The notes beneath the pieces were generated by a model. That model searched no databases, had not been told where the DNA came from, and was given only the letters and a program-made list of their open reading frames with translations. Source: an uncultured Prochlorococcus sp. (GTDB lineage Bacteria > Cyanobacteriota > Cyanobacteriia > PCC-6307 > Cyanobiaceae). Taken from it: a stretch of 61,389 nucleotides of DNA. The position numbers and the translations under genes were made by a program. The stretch spans positions 1 through 61,389 of the forward strand of contig CACJCK010000007.1 of assembly GCA_902591865.1 (NCBI GenBank). The letters are read 5' to 3'. Shown one piece after another: positions 9,853 through 20,111 of this stretch (position 1 is its first letter; each line of letters begins with the position of its first letter).

Positions 9853-10766
9853 TTATTAAGCAAGTAATTAAATATTAATCCTGTGATTAAGCCAACTCCA
9901 TTAAGAGTTTGAAATTTTATTGCGATGAATTTACAATTTTTTATTGCATTAGGGTTTTCATATGAAGATCTCAATAAATTTATAAGTCTTATTGCTTGAG
10001 GAAAACTAATCAAATAAAGGATACAAAACACTGGAATAAATCCATTAACTATAGTGAAAAGTTGAAAAATATATATTGTAAAAATTATCCAAGGCACAAA
10101 TTGAGAACCTTTTTTTGCTCCTAAGCGAACTAAAGGTGAATTTTTCCCATGCTTTTTATCTTCAGAAATTTGATGAAAATGAGAACAAAATAATACAAGA
10201 GTTGTTGCCAAGGAAGGTCCTGAACCAAGTAGTAAAGAAACTTTCCAAGGAATATCTTCAAAGAAAATATTAGATGGATTTAACGCAATTAAGACTGCAG
10301 AGTAAGCAAAAGGTCCAAATGCAAGCCAGCATAATGGTTCTCCTAAACCTTGATAGCCAAATCTAAAAGGAGGGCCTTGATATAAATATCCTAAGAAGCA
10401 GCAAGCTGCCACCAAAATCAAAATGTTTATACTTGTTGATACTGAAATAATTGAAATTATTAATAAACCTATAACTAAAGATGTATATGCAATAAATGAA
10501 ATTATATTTTTATTTTTTACAAGATTTACAATTGAATGGAATTTAAATTCATCAATTCCAGTTTCTGCGTCGAATAAATCATTAGTTAGATTTTCCCAAA
10601 GTAATATCAAAATTGCAGCTAAAGTAAATGCAATCAAATTATAAATTTTTATTTTTTCAAATTGATTGAGTAAATAAGCCCCCGTTATAAAAACCGGGAG
10701 TATGGCGACAGAATAAAGAGGCCATTTTATTGCTTGTTTCCATAATTTTTTCTTATTTTCGTCCAT
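9849..10766 (-). CDS. menA: 1,4-Dihydroxy-2-naphthoate prenyl (phytyl) transferase
   Basis: A UbiA-family membrane prenyltransferase that attaches the phytyl tail in phylloquinone synthesis. About eight or nine hydrophobic helices are visible. The first aspartate-rich site is NLTNDLFDAETGIDE and the second appears near HFHQISEDKKHGKNSPLVRLG. I prefer the ATG at 10766 (MDENKKK) over a GTG five codons upstream. Divergent from menF over roughly 100 bases of AT-rich DNA with no clear regulatory motif. Confidence 0.92.
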   Translation of the reverse strand: MDENKKKLWKQAIKWPLYSVAILPVFITGAYLLNQFEKIKIYNLIAFTLAAILILLWENLTNDLFDAETGIDEFKFHSIVNLVKNKNIISFIAYTSLVIGLLIISIISVSTSINILILVAACCFLGYLYQGPPFRFGYQGLGEPLCWLAFGPFAYSAVLIALNPSNIFFEDIPWKVSLLLGSGPSLATTLVLFCSHFHQISEDKKHGKNSPLVRLGAKKGSQFVPWIIFTIYIFQLFTIVNGFIPVFCILYLISFPQAIRLINLLRSSYENPNAIKNCKFIAIKFQTLNGVGLITGLIFNYLLNK

Positions 10767-10867
10767 ATTTAATTGACACACAAAAATCTATCATTATTCA
10801 ATGTAGTTTATAAATTGAGTTACATTTTTTACTTTATTGCATGATTTTTAGTTATTTTCAATAAGTA

Positions 10868-12289
10868 ATGAAAAATGATTTAAACTTTACAGATTTTTTA
10901 AAAGATGTGTTTTCCTCTTTCGATAAAAAAGTGGAGAATTCTGGATTAGTAAGTATTTCTGTTGAGATTCCTTTTATTGATTTATTTCAAGTATATGAAT
11001 TGTTTATAAATAAATATCCTTTTTCTTCATTTTGGGAGGAATCTGATGGCATTTCATATATTGCTCTCGATAAATGTAAATATGTTACTTTGGATGGTCC
11101 AAAAAGATTTGAGGTAGCAAATGAGTTTAATTCTGAAAATTTTAAAAATTTAATTAACTTAACAAATGAATCAAATAATTCTGCACTTTCAAAAATAATT
11201 TATTTATTTTCTTTTTCTGAAAATCTTAATAATAAGAATTTATCTTCAGATGTTCCTAGTTTGGAAGCAATCTTACCAAAAATATTAATTATTCAAAGTG
11301 ATAAGAATTGCTGGTTAAGAATCAATGGTCATGTTGAAGGTAAATCATCATTAAGAACATTAATTGAAGAAATATGGACAATTAGAAATCAATTAATAAA
11401 TTCTAGCTTAAAATTAACAAAAGCATCTAGCTTAAAAACTAGGTTTGATTTTCCTATTTTTGATGATTTCTTAAACTCCTATAAAAACTCTAATACAAAT
11501 CTGAAAAGAGTAGTAAATAGAGGAATTCAATTAGTGGAGAAAGGTATCCTCGAAAAGATAGTTTTAGCGAATAGGATTAAAATAAAACTTAAAAATAAAT
11601 TAGATTTAGTAGAAATTTTAAAAAGATTAAAAAAGAATCAACCAAATACATGCAGATACGTTTGGAAAAGGAACAGTGAGGATATTTTGTTTGGAGCATC
11701 TCCAGAAAAATTATTTTCTTTTACTAAACCTAATTTAACTCTAGAGGCTCTTGCTGGAACTATCTCAACTAATTCAAATTCTAAGAAACTCCTAAAAAGT
11801 ACTAAAGATTTAAAGGAACATAATTATGTTATACAGTACTTAATTAAATCTTTAGAATTTTCCAAAATAACAAACTTTAAAAAAAGTGATACCAATGTAA
11901 ATTCATTTGGAGATATTTCTCATTTGCAAACACTCATTTTTTCTAAAGTTGAAAACATTTGTCCTTTTGAATTGCTTAAAAACCTGCACCCATCTCCAGC
12001 TGTTTGTGGATACCCTAAAAAAGAAGCATTGGATTGGATAAACACTCTCGAGTCTTTTCCCAGAGGAAATTATGCTTCTCCAATGGGTTGGGTTGATTCA
12101 TCAGGAAATGCTTCTTTTCTTTTGGCAATAAGAGGCGCAAGATATATTGAAGAAAATATTGAATTTACTGCCGGTTCAGGGATAGTTTCAGGTTCTGTTT
12201 TAGAGAAAGAAATAGATGAGATCAAATTAAAATTTGAATCAATAGTAAAACAAATATTTTTTGCTAAAAACTTAGATAATTTCCACTAA
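10868..12289 (+). CDS. menF: Isochorismate synthase
   Basis: A chorismate-binding-fold enzyme, 473 residues, that converts chorismate to isochorismate, the entry to the phylloquinone pathway. The C-terminal half has [41 protein letters not shown] and the GNYASPMGW...AIRGARY block with the [11 protein letters not shown] tail. The N-terminal part is poorly conserved, as usual. Only the anthranilate/isochorismate fold is certain from sequence; the men neighbours decide the call. It overlaps the convergent gshB by 18 bases. Confidence 0.88.
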   Translation: MKNDLNFTDFLKDVFSSFDKKVENSGLVSISVEIPFIDLFQVYELFINKYPFSSFWEESDGISYIALDKCKYVTLDGPKRFEVANEFNSENFKNLINLTNESNNSALSKIIYLFSFSENLNNKNLSSDVPSLEAILPKILIIQSDKNCWLRINGHVEGKSSLRTLIEEIWTIRNQLINSSLKLTKASSLKTRFDFPIFDDFLNSYKNSNTNLKRVVNRGIQLVEKGILEKIVLANRIKIKLKNKLDLVEILKRLKKNQPNTCRYVWKRNSEDILFGASPEKLFSFTKPNLTLEALAGTISTNSNSKKLLKSTKDLKEHNYVIQYLIKSLEFSKITNFKKSDTNVNSFGDISHLQTLIFSKVENICPFELLKNLHPSPAVCGYPKKEALDWINTLESFPRGNYASPMGWVDSSGNASFLLAIRGARYIEENIEFTAGSGIVSGSVLEKEIDEIKLKFESIVKQIFFAKNLDNFH

Positions 12290-13195
12290 TTTTTCAATAA
12301 CTTCCACTGAAACATTTTTATTGGATAAATTTTCTATTTCTCTTAAGCCTGTTGGACTGGTTACATTAATCTCGCTGAGCATGCCATTTATTACATCAAT
12401 ACCCACAAAAAATAAACCTTCATCTTTGAAGTGTTGAGACAACTCTGAGCAGATACTTTTTTCTTTTTCTGTTAGTAATGCAGGTTCGGCCTTCCCGCCC
12501 ATTGCCAAATTACTCCTAAAATCTCCTCCTTGGGGAATCCTATTTATAGATCCAATTGCTTCACCATTTACGATAATTATTCTTTTATCACCCTCTATGA
12601 CTTCAGGAATAAATTTTTGCATCATAACGGGCAATTCTTCTTGAGAAGTTATTAATTCAATGATTGATTTAATTCCTGGAGAATTTTTATTTATCCTTAT
12701 AACACCTTGACCACCTTTCCCTCCAAGAGGTTTTATGACTACTTCATTATTTGTTTTTGCAAAATAAATAAGATCTTTTACCTTACTCGCAACTATTGTA
12801 GGTGCCATTAAGTGGCTGTATCTCAAAGCACCTAGCTTTTCATTCCATGCTCTTAACGATGAAGGTTTGTTAATTACTTTTACTCCTTTTCTTTCGGCAA
12901 CTTCTAAAAGATGGGTTGCATATAAATAAGCCTCATTTACAGGAGGATCTTTTCTCATCCAAATGCAATTAAATTCGGCGAGAGGGATGCAATCATTTTC
13001 TTTGAAAGAAATCCACGGATTTACTTCAACTTTTACGGAAGATGCCCATACTTCATCACCTCTAGCTTCAAGGTCTTGAGGAGTACAGCTCCAAATTTCA
13101 ATATTTTTTTTTGATGATGCTTCCATTAAAGCAGCAGATGAATCTTTTAAGGGATTTATATTTTTTATTGGATCTATTACGAATAGAAATTTCAT
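12272..13195 (-). CDS. gshB: Glutathione synthetase
   Basis: An ATP-grasp ligase adding glycine to gamma-glutamylcysteine, 307 residues. It begins [26 protein letters not shown] as is typical of bacterial GshB. It then shows [36 protein letters not shown] (ATP-grasp nucleotide site), [14 protein letters not shown] and the C-terminal [13 protein letters not shown] metal-binding motif. The glutaredoxin gene lies 12 bases upstream on the same strand, a sensible pairing for glutathione use. Confidence 0.96.
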   Translation of the reverse strand: MKFLFVIDPIKNINPLKDSSAALMEASSKKNIEIWSCTPQDLEARGDEVWASSVKVEVNPWISFKENDCIPLAEFNCIWMRKDPPVNEAYLYATHLLEVAERKGVKVINKPSSLRAWNEKLGALRYSHLMAPTIVASKVKDLIYFAKTNNEVVIKPLGGKGGQGVIRINKNSPGIKSIIELITSQEELPVMMQKFIPEVIEGDKRIIIVNGEAIGSINRIPQGGDFRSNLAMGGKAEPALLTEKEKSICSELSQHFKDEGLFFVGIDVINGMLSEINVTSPTGLREIENLSNKNVSVEVIEKLVEII

Positions 13196-13207
13196 AACAT
13201 CTAGTTG

Positions 13208-13462
13208 CTAGTTTAATAATGCGTCTAATTTATTTTCATTTTCTAATGTGTAGAGATCATCGCAGCCTCCGATACCCGCATTATCTATAAATATTTGTGG
13301 TAATGTTCTTCTACCATCAGCTCTTTCAGTCATCAATGCTCTAGCATCTTCATCTCCATCAATCTTATATTCTATAAAATTTATATGTTTTTTCTTGAGT
13401 AGAGATTTTGCTCGTATACAGTATGGACAATATTGCCAAGTATAAATTTCAACTTTGGACAT
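13208..13462 (-). CDS. grxC: Glutaredoxin 3
   Basis: A dithiol glutaredoxin of 84 residues. The redox pair is C12 and C15 in YCPYC, and the glutathione-binding TLPQIFI and GGCDDLYTLE follow. It transfers electrons from glutathione to protein disulfides. Co-oriented with gshB, which follows after 12 bases. It diverges from prfB; the spacer of about 75 bases is AT-rich and holds no motif I can name. Confidence 0.95.
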   Translation of the reverse strand: MSKVEIYTWQYCPYCIRAKSLLKKKHINFIEYKIDGDEDARALMTERADGRRTLPQIFIDNAGIGGCDDLYTLENENKLDALLN

Positions 13463-13538
13463 TTTTTTAAAATAATTCTTAGTTTATACTATTAAACAAA
13501 AGTGCTTGTTAGATTATAAATAACGATTAAATTCTATT

Positions 13539-14661
13539 TTGATAGATATTACAGATTTCAAAAAAGATCTTTCGGAACTAACAGAGCGCCTGGGTAATGC
13601 TCAGGATTGTCTTTGACGTTCCAAGATTAAAAGCGAAAAGGAGAGAGTTAGAGCAAATTTCTGCTCAGCCTGAATTTTGGGATAATCAAGAAGAAGCAAA
13701 AAAACAAATGCTAATCCTTGATGATGTCAAGGCACAACTTGAATTGTTAGATAAATGGAAAAATTTTATTTCTGATGCTAATGCCTCTCTTGAGCTTTAT
13801 TCTTTAGAACCAGAAGAGGAAATGATTTTGGAATCCCACCAGGGATTACACAAATTAAGAGAGAATTTAGATAAATGGGAATTTGAAAGATTGTTGTGTG
13901 GTGAATATGATAAGGAAGGTGCAGTAGTTTCTATTAACGCAGGTGCCGGTGGAACAGATGCGCAGGATTGGGTAGAGATCTTATTGAGAATGTATTCAAG
14001 ATGGGCTGATAATAATCAAATGAGTCTTATCATCAATGAATTATCTCAAGGAGAAGAAGCAGGTATTAAAAGTGTGACTTTTGAAATTGATGGGAAATAT
14101 GCATACGGCTATATGCAACATGAAAAAGGAACTCATAGATTAGTAAGAATTTCTCCTTTCAATGCCAATGGCAAAAGACAAACCAGCTTTGCTGGGGTAG
14201 AGGTTATGCCAAAATTAAATGACAATATTTCACTTGATATACCTGAAAAAGATTTAGAAATTACAACAAGTAGATCCGGCGGAGCTGGGGGACAAAATGT
14301 TAACAAAGTAGAAACAGCGGTAAGAATTGTTCATTTGCCTTCAGGGGTTTCAGTAAGATGTACCCAAGAAAGATCTCAATTACAAAATAAAGAAAAAGCC
14401 ATGTTAATTCTTAAGTCTAAATTACTAGTGATTGCTAAAGAACAAAGAGCTGAAGAAGTGGCAGATATTAAAGGTGATATTGTGGAAGCTGCATGGGGCA
14501 ATCAAATAAGAAATTATGTTTTCCATCCCTATCAAATGGTAAAAGATCTTAGGACTATGCAGGAAACTAACGACTTAGATAGTGTTTTAGATGGTGGACT
14601 CGAACCATTTATTCATGAATTATTACGTATGAATATTTCTTCTAACGAATCTATTGAATAA
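13539..14661 (+). CDS. prfB: Peptide chain release factor 2 (programmed +1 frameshift)
   Basis: RF2 ends translation at UGA and UAA. Frame zero starts at TTG 13539 (an in-frame TAA lies just upstream at 13521) and encodes 25 residues. It then meets TGA at 13614 in CTTTGAC; a +1 slip at CTT continues as Asp-Val-Pro-Arg. Total is about 373 residues, normal for RF2. An AGGA stretch (13603-13606) sits just upstream of the slip site, like the internal Shine-Dalgarno of the E. coli site. The stop-codon-reading SPF motif (RISPFNANG) and [11 protein letters not shown] with the catalytic GGQ are present. First gene of a tight forward operon. Confidence 0.95.
13611..13617 (+). promoter_or_regulatory. 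prfB: prfB autoregulatory +1 frameshift site
   Basis: The sequence CTT TGA C, with AGGA a few bases upstream, matches the classic RF2 recoding site. When RF2 is scarce, ribosomes pause at TGA and slip forward onto GAC, making more RF2. A start at 13597 in the downstream frame would give a shorter protein but lacks the conserved N-terminal helix seen in frame zero. Confidence 0.9.
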
Positions 14662-14664
14662 CTA

Positions 14665-14847
14665 ATGGAAAATAAAAACAAAAATTTAGAAAAAAAAGTT
14701 GCTCCTCCAAGCTTTATAAAACTTGCTATGAGAAATATGGTAAGGAAGGGTTCAAAAAGTATTTCTCATTTTTCAATAACCTTTCTAGTTTTAATTGGAA
14801 TATTAATACTTGTGGCCACAATAGGTAAGCCCAATATTCCGGTATAA
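14665..14847 (+). CDS. Small membrane protein, DUF3285-like
   Basis: A 60-residue protein with a basic N-terminal half (PPSFIKLAMRNMVRKGSKSISHF) and one hydrophobic helix (about residues 36-53), then a short tail ending PNIPV. I recall a small cyanobacterial family of this kind (DUF3285) next to prfB; this is from memory. Function unknown. It starts three bases after the prfB stop and ends six bases before ybeY, so it is almost certainly cotranscribed. Confidence 0.75.
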   Translation: MENKNKNLEKKVAPPSFIKLAMRNMVRKGSKSISHFSITFLVLIGILILVATIGKPNIPV

Positions 14848-14853
14848 GAATGT

Positions 14854-15393
14854 ATGAAAGAAAAAATTATTTCTGAAATAAATTTAGATTTGGTTTTTAA
14901 ATGTAATGATTTTTTCCAATTTTCTAATAAGTTAGAAGATACTAAAACTAAGCTTATTTTTGAATCTATTTTTTGGGAGAAAGTTTTTTTATCTTGGATA
15001 AATGCAATATTAAAAAAAGACGATAATAAATTTCCAAATTTTATTTTTGAAAAAAAATCATTTTCATTAGGCTTACAGATAATTTCTAATAAAGAAATTG
15101 CTTTTCTGAATCAGAAGTGGATGAATAAAAATGGACCAACTGATGTTCTATCTTTTCCAATCATTTCTGATGAATCGCTAAATAATTTAGATCACATAGA
15201 GTTGGGAGATATATTTATATCATTAGAGATGGCAATTGAGCAATCTTATGAATATAAACATTCCATCAATAGAGAGATGCTTTGGTTGGCTAGTCACGGA
15301 TTTTTACATCTCTTGGGATGGGAACATAATAATGATCTTGATTTAGAAAATATGTTAAATTTTCAGGAATATTTAATTACTCGATTAGATTAA
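14854..15393 (+). CDS. ybeY: Endoribonuclease YbeY (rRNA maturation)
   Basis: A 179-residue zinc-dependent RNase family protein needed for 16S rRNA 3' processing and ribosome quality control. The metal site is [11 protein letters not shown], and the preceding GPTDVLSFP and LGDIFIS are also family marks. The N-terminus carries an extra 40-50 divergent residues. Its place between prfB and dgkA in a tight operon matches the common ybeY-dgkA pairing in bacteria. Confidence 0.93.
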   Translation: MKEKIISEINLDLVFKCNDFFQFSNKLEDTKTKLIFESIFWEKVFLSWINAILKKDDNKFPNFIFEKKSFSLGLQIISNKEIAFLNQKWMNKNGPTDVLSFPIISDESLNNLDHIELGDIFISLEMAIEQSYEYKHSINREMLWLASHGFLHLLGWEHNNDLDLENMLNFQEYLITRLD

Positions 15394-15399
15394 AAAACT

Positions 15400-15810
15400 A
15401 TGAAAAAAAAAATAAATTATTTAGAAAATAGAAAAGAATCCTATAAAACTTCACGTGATGTTTCAAAAAGTTTTAAGTATGCTTTCATTGGCATTAGTTA
15501 CGTATTAAAAACTTCAAGAAACTTTAAAATTCAATTGATTTTAGCAGTTTCAATTTTAATGATCGGTTTTTTGCTGCAAATAAGTTTAAGTAATTATGTA
15601 ATTTTGATTGCCACAATTATGTCCGTTTTAATACTAGAAATATTAAACACATCTATTGAATCAATAGTTGATTTAGTAGTGAAAAAAGAATTTAGTAGTT
15701 TGGCTAAAATTTCAAAAGATACTTCTGCAGGAGCAGTATTTTTAGCATCCATTAATTCTGTTATTATTGCTGTATATATCTTTGTCCCTAAAATAAAGTT
15801 GTTATTTTAA
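15400..15810 (+). CDS. dgkA: Diacylglycerol kinase (prokaryotic type)
   Basis: A 136-residue integral membrane kinase. After a hydrophilic N-terminus, three membrane helices are visible. The family signature EILNTSIESIVDLV carries the catalytic and metal-binding glutamates. Bacterial members phosphorylate diacylglycerol or undecaprenol. Six bases separate it from ybeY. Confidence 0.9.
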   Translation: MKKKINYLENRKESYKTSRDVSKSFKYAFIGISYVLKTSRNFKIQLILAVSILMIGFLLQISLSNYVILIATIMSVLILEILNTSIESIVDLVVKKEFSSLAKISKDTSAGAVFLASINSVIIAVYIFVPKIKLLF

Positions 15811-15822
15811 ATCCATGTAAAT

Positions 15823-16434
15823 ATGTTTCTTGTTATTGATAATTACGATAGTTTTACTTTTAATCTTGTTCAATATTTAGGAGAACTTTCTGTTGAGCAT
15901 GAAATAACTAAAGAATTAATAGTTAAAAGAAATGATGAAATTTCTTTAGAAGAAATTATCAAACTACATCCCAGTGGCATCTTATTATCTCCAGGTCCTG
16001 GTAATCCAGATCAATCTGGAATATGTCTGCCAATACTAAAAAAATTATCAAAAAATATTCCGACATTAGGAGTTTGTTTAGGCCATCAAGCTTTGGCCCA
16101 GGCTTTTGGAGGTAAGGTTGTAGTTGGAAAAGAACTTATGCATGGTAAGACATCCAAAATATTTCATAATCAAAAAGGGTTGTTTAAAGATATTGAGACT
16201 CCATTTGTGGCGACAAGATATCATAGTCTTATAGTTGATTCAAGTTCTTTACCATCTTGTTTCGAGATAACTGCAACTTTAGAAGATTCAACTATTATGG
16301 CTATCTCTCACAAAGAATATAAACATTTACATGGGGTACAGTTTCATCCTGAAAGTGTATTGACACAATTTGGTCATAAATTAATTAGTAATTTTCTAAA
16401 AATAGCTGAAAAAAGTAAAATACAAAAAAATTAA
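15823..16434 (+). CDS. Glutamine amidotransferase of anthranilate/aminodeoxychorismate synthase
   Basis: A class I glutamine amidotransferase of 203 residues. It starts with FLVIDNYDSFTFNLVQYLG. The oxyanion strand is LSPGPGNPDQSG, the nucleophile Cys is in GVCLGHQALAQAFGG, and His/Glu are in HGVQFHPESVLT. It gives ammonia to the chorismate-using partner, TrpE or PabB, which is not in the window. A single protein often serves both, so I leave trpG versus pabA open. Twelve bases after dgkA. Confidence 0.92.
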   Translation: MFLVIDNYDSFTFNLVQYLGELSVEHEITKELIVKRNDEISLEEIIKLHPSGILLSPGPGNPDQSGICLPILKKLSKNIPTLGVCLGHQALAQAFGGKVVVGKELMHGKTSKIFHNQKGLFKDIETPFVATRYHSLIVDSSSLPSCFEITATLEDSTIMAISHKEYKHLHGVQFHPESVLTQFGHKLISNFLKIAEKSKIQKN

Positions 16435-16438
16435 TATT

Positions 16439-17164
16439 ATGATTTCTCAAATTAAAAACATTTTCTTGTTTATATTATTTAGCTCTTTTTTACCTAGCTC
16501 TTTATTTGCAGAGAATTTATTAATAAAAAGTTTGGGACATAGTAGTTTTTTAATTAACAGTTCTGAAAAATCGATTCTTATAAATCCCTTTAAAGCAATA
16601 GGTTGCGCAAGCAATTTAAAGGAGCCAGAAGAAGTCAATGTAGATTTTATTTTGGCTAGTTCTAGGCTTCTAGATGAAGGATATAATCCTAATGATCAAT
16701 TAATGTTTGTTAAGCCCGGAATCTATCAGTTTGAGGATATTTTACTAAATGGCATTTCCGTACCACATGACAGATTAGATGGAAGAAGATTTGGGATGGC
16801 AACTGTATGGAGTTGGGAGCAGAATGATCTTAAAATTGTTCATATGGGAGGAGCTGCTGGTGATATTGATATTAATAGTCAAATTATTTTGTCTTATCCA
16901 GATATCCTATTTATTTCAATTGGAGGAGGAATAAAATCTTACGATGGGGAAGAAGCCTCAAGAATAGTTAAGATCTTAAAACCTAATGTAGTTATTCCTG
17001 TTCACTTTACAAGTGGCAAACAAATTAATAAAGAGTGTGATTTCTCAAATGCTGATTTATTTATCGAAAATATGAAAGATTTTAAAGTAAAATATGTTGG
17101 AGATAATTTTCAAATAAAACCTAAAAGAATCGATCAAAATACAATTTATATTTTTGGTAGTTAA
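16439..17164 (+). CDS. Exported metallo-beta-lactamase-fold protein lacking the usual metal motif
   Basis: A 241-residue protein with a signal peptide (about residues 1-24, ending SSLFAE). The following LLIKSLGHSSFLINSSEKSILINPF resembles the UlaG/YtnP type of MBL fold, and HMGGAAGDI and VVIPVHF match later strands. The place where HxHxDH should be reads ILASSRLLDEGYN, so the central zinc motif is missing. It may bind something else or have lost catalysis. Last gene of the prfB operon; it overlaps hisC by four bases, tail to tail. Confidence 0.7.
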   Translation: MISQIKNIFLFILFSSFLPSSLFAENLLIKSLGHSSFLINSSEKSILINPFKAIGCASNLKEPEEVNVDFILASSRLLDEGYNPNDQLMFVKPGIYQFEDILLNGISVPHDRLDGRRFGMATVWSWEQNDLKIVHMGGAAGDIDINSQIILSYPDILFISIGGGIKSYDGEEASRIVKILKPNVVIPVHFTSGKQINKECDFSNADLFIENMKDFKVKYVGDNFQIKPKRIDQNTIYIFGS

Positions 17165-18270
17165 TTTATTAAATCTAAAGCCTTATAATTGTGCCAGAAA
17201 CAAAACATTTGTTCTTTAGTTCCAATGGTAACCCTTATTGACTGACCAATATCTTTTTTGTTTTTCATACTTCTAATAAGAATGCCTTTTTCTCTCATCT
17301 GTTGTACTAGAATTTTAGGATCTTTTTTTGGCCAAATTAAGAAATAATTGCCTCCACTAAAGTTTGTTCTGATTTTTGATGATTTAAATTTATTTAAAAT
17401 CCATTCTCTTGCTTTTTTTACTTCTAAAACATAATTATCAATATATGGTTTGTCTTTAAGTGCTGCTAATGCTGCTGTTATAGCAAAGCTATTTACATCA
17501 TATGGTCCTGTAACTTTGTTAATGTATTGAATTAAATTTTTATTGCCAAAAGTAAACCCTATTCTTAAACCAGCTAAACCTGCAGTTTTTGAAAGAGATT
17601 GTATTATTATTATATTGTTATTCTTTTCAAAATCTATCAATTTAAGAAGACTATCTCCATTAAATTTTTCGTATAGTTCATCAACAATTATCAATGAATC
17701 GTGTTTAATATTCGCTAAGTTAATTATCTCTTGAGCGCTTAAAACTGTTCCTGTTGGATTATTAGGATTACAAATAAATATTAACTTTGGATTATACTCA
17801 ATAATTTTTTCCCTAAATTCTTCGATGGGGAATAGAAAATTTTCTCCAATGTAAGAACAAGTTATTTTTTTCATTCCTCGGATTTCTGCACAAGGAGAAT
17901 AGTAACCAAAAGTTGGATTTGTGGTTAGAAATATTTGATCTTTTTCTCCAAAGCAATTGAAAATTGCATTTATTGCTGCATCTGCTCCATTGAAAATTCC
18001 GATTTCATCATTACCAAATTTTCTTGAATCAAGATATTTATCACATAAAAATTTTTTTAAAAAATTATATTCTGGATAAATTGAAATCTCATCTAGTTTT
18101 ATCGCTTTTAATGCCTCTAAAACCTTAGGACTTGGACCTAAAGTATTTTCATTAAAGTCTAAGCGGAGTAAATTTCTTCTATTTTCTAAAGGTGCAGAGT
18201 AAGACTGCATATTTATTATTTCTTCTCTTGGTTTTGGGAAAAGATTATTTAATGGATCAAAATCATTCAT
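17161..18270 (-). CDS. hisC: Histidinol-phosphate aminotransferase-like enzyme
   Basis: A PLP fold-type I aminotransferase of 369 residues. RLDFNENTLGPSPKVL and ICNPNNPTGT are typical of HisC; VDELYEKF carries the PLP aspartate, QSLSKTAGLAGLRIGF the PLP lysine, and SIRVTIGT the C-terminal arginine. The likely job is the transamination step of histidine synthesis. CobC/CobD-type enzymes are close relatives, and a second one lies at 32010-33134. Its ATG overlaps the argS stop (TAATG). Confidence 0.85.
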   Translation of the reverse strand: MNDFDPLNNLFPKPREEIINMQSYSAPLENRRNLLRLDFNENTLGPSPKVLEALKAIKLDEISIYPEYNFLKKFLCDKYLDSRKFGNDEIGIFNGADAAINAIFNCFGEKDQIFLTTNPTFGYYSPCAEIRGMKKITCSYIGENFLFPIEEFREKIIEYNPKLIFICNPNNPTGTVLSAQEIINLANIKHDSLIIVDELYEKFNGDSLLKLIDFEKNNNIIIIQSLSKTAGLAGLRIGFTFGNKNLIQYINKVTGPYDVNSFAITAALAALKDKPYIDNYVLEVKKAREWILNKFKSSKIRTNFSGGNYFLIWPKKDPKILVQQMREKGILIRSMKNKKDIGQSIRVTIGTKEQMFCFWHNYKALDLIN

Positions 18271-20084
18271 TACATTCTTTCTAAAGTTTCAATTCCTAAA
18301 AGCTCTAAGCTTAATCTTAGTGTTTTTGCAGTTAGGTCACATAAATTAAGCCTAGAAATTTTTATATTTTTTTCTTCTTTTAGTATTGGAACTTGATCAT
18401 AGAATCTATTAAAAGTCTGACATAGCTCGAATAGATAATTGCATAATCTATTTGGCATTAAGTCTTTTTCAATAGAAATTATGACTTCATCGAACTTAAG
18501 TAATTTTCTGATAAGTTTCCACTCAGATTTATGTTCATAATTTACGTACTGAAAATCTTTAGAGTCATAAACAAAATCATTTTTTCTTTTAATTCCTAAA
18601 ATTCTTACAAGTGTATATAACAAATAAGGAGCAGTATTTCCATTAAGGGAAAGCATTTTGTCAAAACTAAATTGATAATTAGTAATCCTATTTTGACTTA
18701 AATCTGCATACTTAACAGCTCCTAATCCAATAATTCTTGAAGTATTTGCAATAAACTCTTCTGTCTCGTAACGATCTTCATCCTCTAATCTTTTCAATAA
18801 ATCTTCTTTTGCTCTTCTAACCGCTTCATTTAATAAATCTTTTAAACGTATTGTTTCACCTTCCCTCGTCTTGAGTTTTTTGCCATCAATTCCTTGAACT
18901 AATCCAAAAGGGACATGATCTACTTGACACTTATCTGGGATCCATTTTGCTTTTTTTGCAACTTGAAAAACTCCAGCAAAATGATTTGCTTGTCCATGAT
19001 CAGTTACATAAATAATTCTTGAAGCATCATCCCCATTAGGAGCTTTATTGAATCTGTATCTTATAGCAGCAAGATCCGTGGTGGCATAATTAAAACCGCC
19101 ATCTTTTTTTTGAACAATTAGCGGTAAAGGTTTGCCTTCTTTATTAGTCATCCCATCTAAAAATACACATTTTGCTCCTTGATCTTCTATGAGTATTTTT
19201 TTAAACTTCAAATCCTCAATAACTGACTTTAAAAATGGATTATAAAAAGATTCGCCTCTTTCTTGTATTTTTATTTTTAAATTTTTATAGATTTCATCAA
19301 ATTCCTTTCTTGATTGATCACATAACAATTTCCAGGCTTGGATCGATTGACTATCTCCACTTTGTAACTTTACTACTTCCTCCCTAGATCTTTTTTGGAA
19401 TTCAGATTCATTATCAAATCTTTTTTTTGATGCTTTATAAAATTCAACTAAATCACTTATCTTGATATTTCCTATTTCTTCTAGATCATTTGAATATAAA
19501 TCTTTGAGCTGAGTAATAAGCATTCCAAATTGCGTTCCCCAATCGCCAACATGATTTAGTCTTAATACTTGATAACCTCTTAACTCGAAAATTCTAGATA
19601 TTGAATCTCCTATTATTGTTGATCTTAAATGCCCTACATGCATTTCTTTAGCAATATTAGGACTAGAAAAATCTACAATTACTTTTTTTGATAAGCCACT
19701 ATCTAAATCTTTTTTAATTTGAGGTACACCACCTCTTTGGCATTGAATATTTGATTTAATTTCATTTATTAGAACTTCATCTTTTAATTTTATATTTATA
19801 AATCCAGGTCCAGCTATTTCTAGACTCTTACATAATTTTGCTATGCTTTTATTTTGATTTAAAAGGTTAATAAAATCATTAGAAATATCTCTTGGGTTCA
19901 ATTTATATATTTTAGATAAACTTAAACAAACATTGCATTGATAATCACCAAATTCTTCTTTTGATGATTGTGTAATTAAATTTTTTCTAAGAATTTCGAA
20001 TTCTCTTTCTTTATCATTTTTTTTAAGACTATCTAAAAGAGTTTGTTCGAAGTTATCTGTTAATTCTTTAAAAATGATTAGCAT
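18270..20084 (-). CDS. argS: Arginyl-tRNA synthetase
   Basis: A class I synthetase of 604 residues charging tRNA-Arg. The N-terminal Add1 domain is followed by [22 protein letters not shown] (HIGH motif as HVGH), then the [12 protein letters not shown] and [10 protein letters not shown] segments. As in many ArgS proteins there is no classical [13 protein letters not shown] stands there. The DALR anticodon-binding C-terminus ends with [10 protein letters not shown]. Directly upstream of hisC. Confidence 0.97.
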   Translation of the reverse strand: MLIIFKELTDNFEQTLLDSLKKNDKEREFEILRKNLITQSSKEEFGDYQCNVCLSLSKIYKLNPRDISNDFINLLNQNKSIAKLCKSLEIAGPGFINIKLKDEVLINEIKSNIQCQRGGVPQIKKDLDSGLSKKVIVDFSSPNIAKEMHVGHLRSTIIGDSISRIFELRGYQVLRLNHVGDWGTQFGMLITQLKDLYSNDLEEIGNIKISDLVEFYKASKKRFDNESEFQKRSREEVVKLQSGDSQSIQAWKLLCDQSRKEFDEIYKNLKIKIQERGESFYNPFLKSVIEDLKFKKILIEDQGAKCVFLDGMTNKEGKPLPLIVQKKDGGFNYATTDLAAIRYRFNKAPNGDDASRIIYVTDHGQANHFAGVFQVAKKAKWIPDKCQVDHVPFGLVQGIDGKKLKTREGETIRLKDLLNEAVRRAKEDLLKRLEDEDRYETEEFIANTSRIIGLGAVKYADLSQNRITNYQFSFDKMLSLNGNTAPYLLYTLVRILGIKRKNDFVYDSKDFQYVNYEHKSEWKLIRKLLKFDEVIISIEKDLMPNRLCNYLFELCQTFNRFYDQVPILKEEKNIKISRLNLCDLTAKTLRLSLELLGIETLERM

Positions 20085-20111
20085 TATTTATTCAATTATT
20101 TATCTATATGA

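Noticed and set aside
13597..14661. prfB starting at ATG 13597
   Set aside because: This is the downstream frame only. The conserved N-terminal residues lie in frame zero from 13539, joined by the CTTTGAC slip site.
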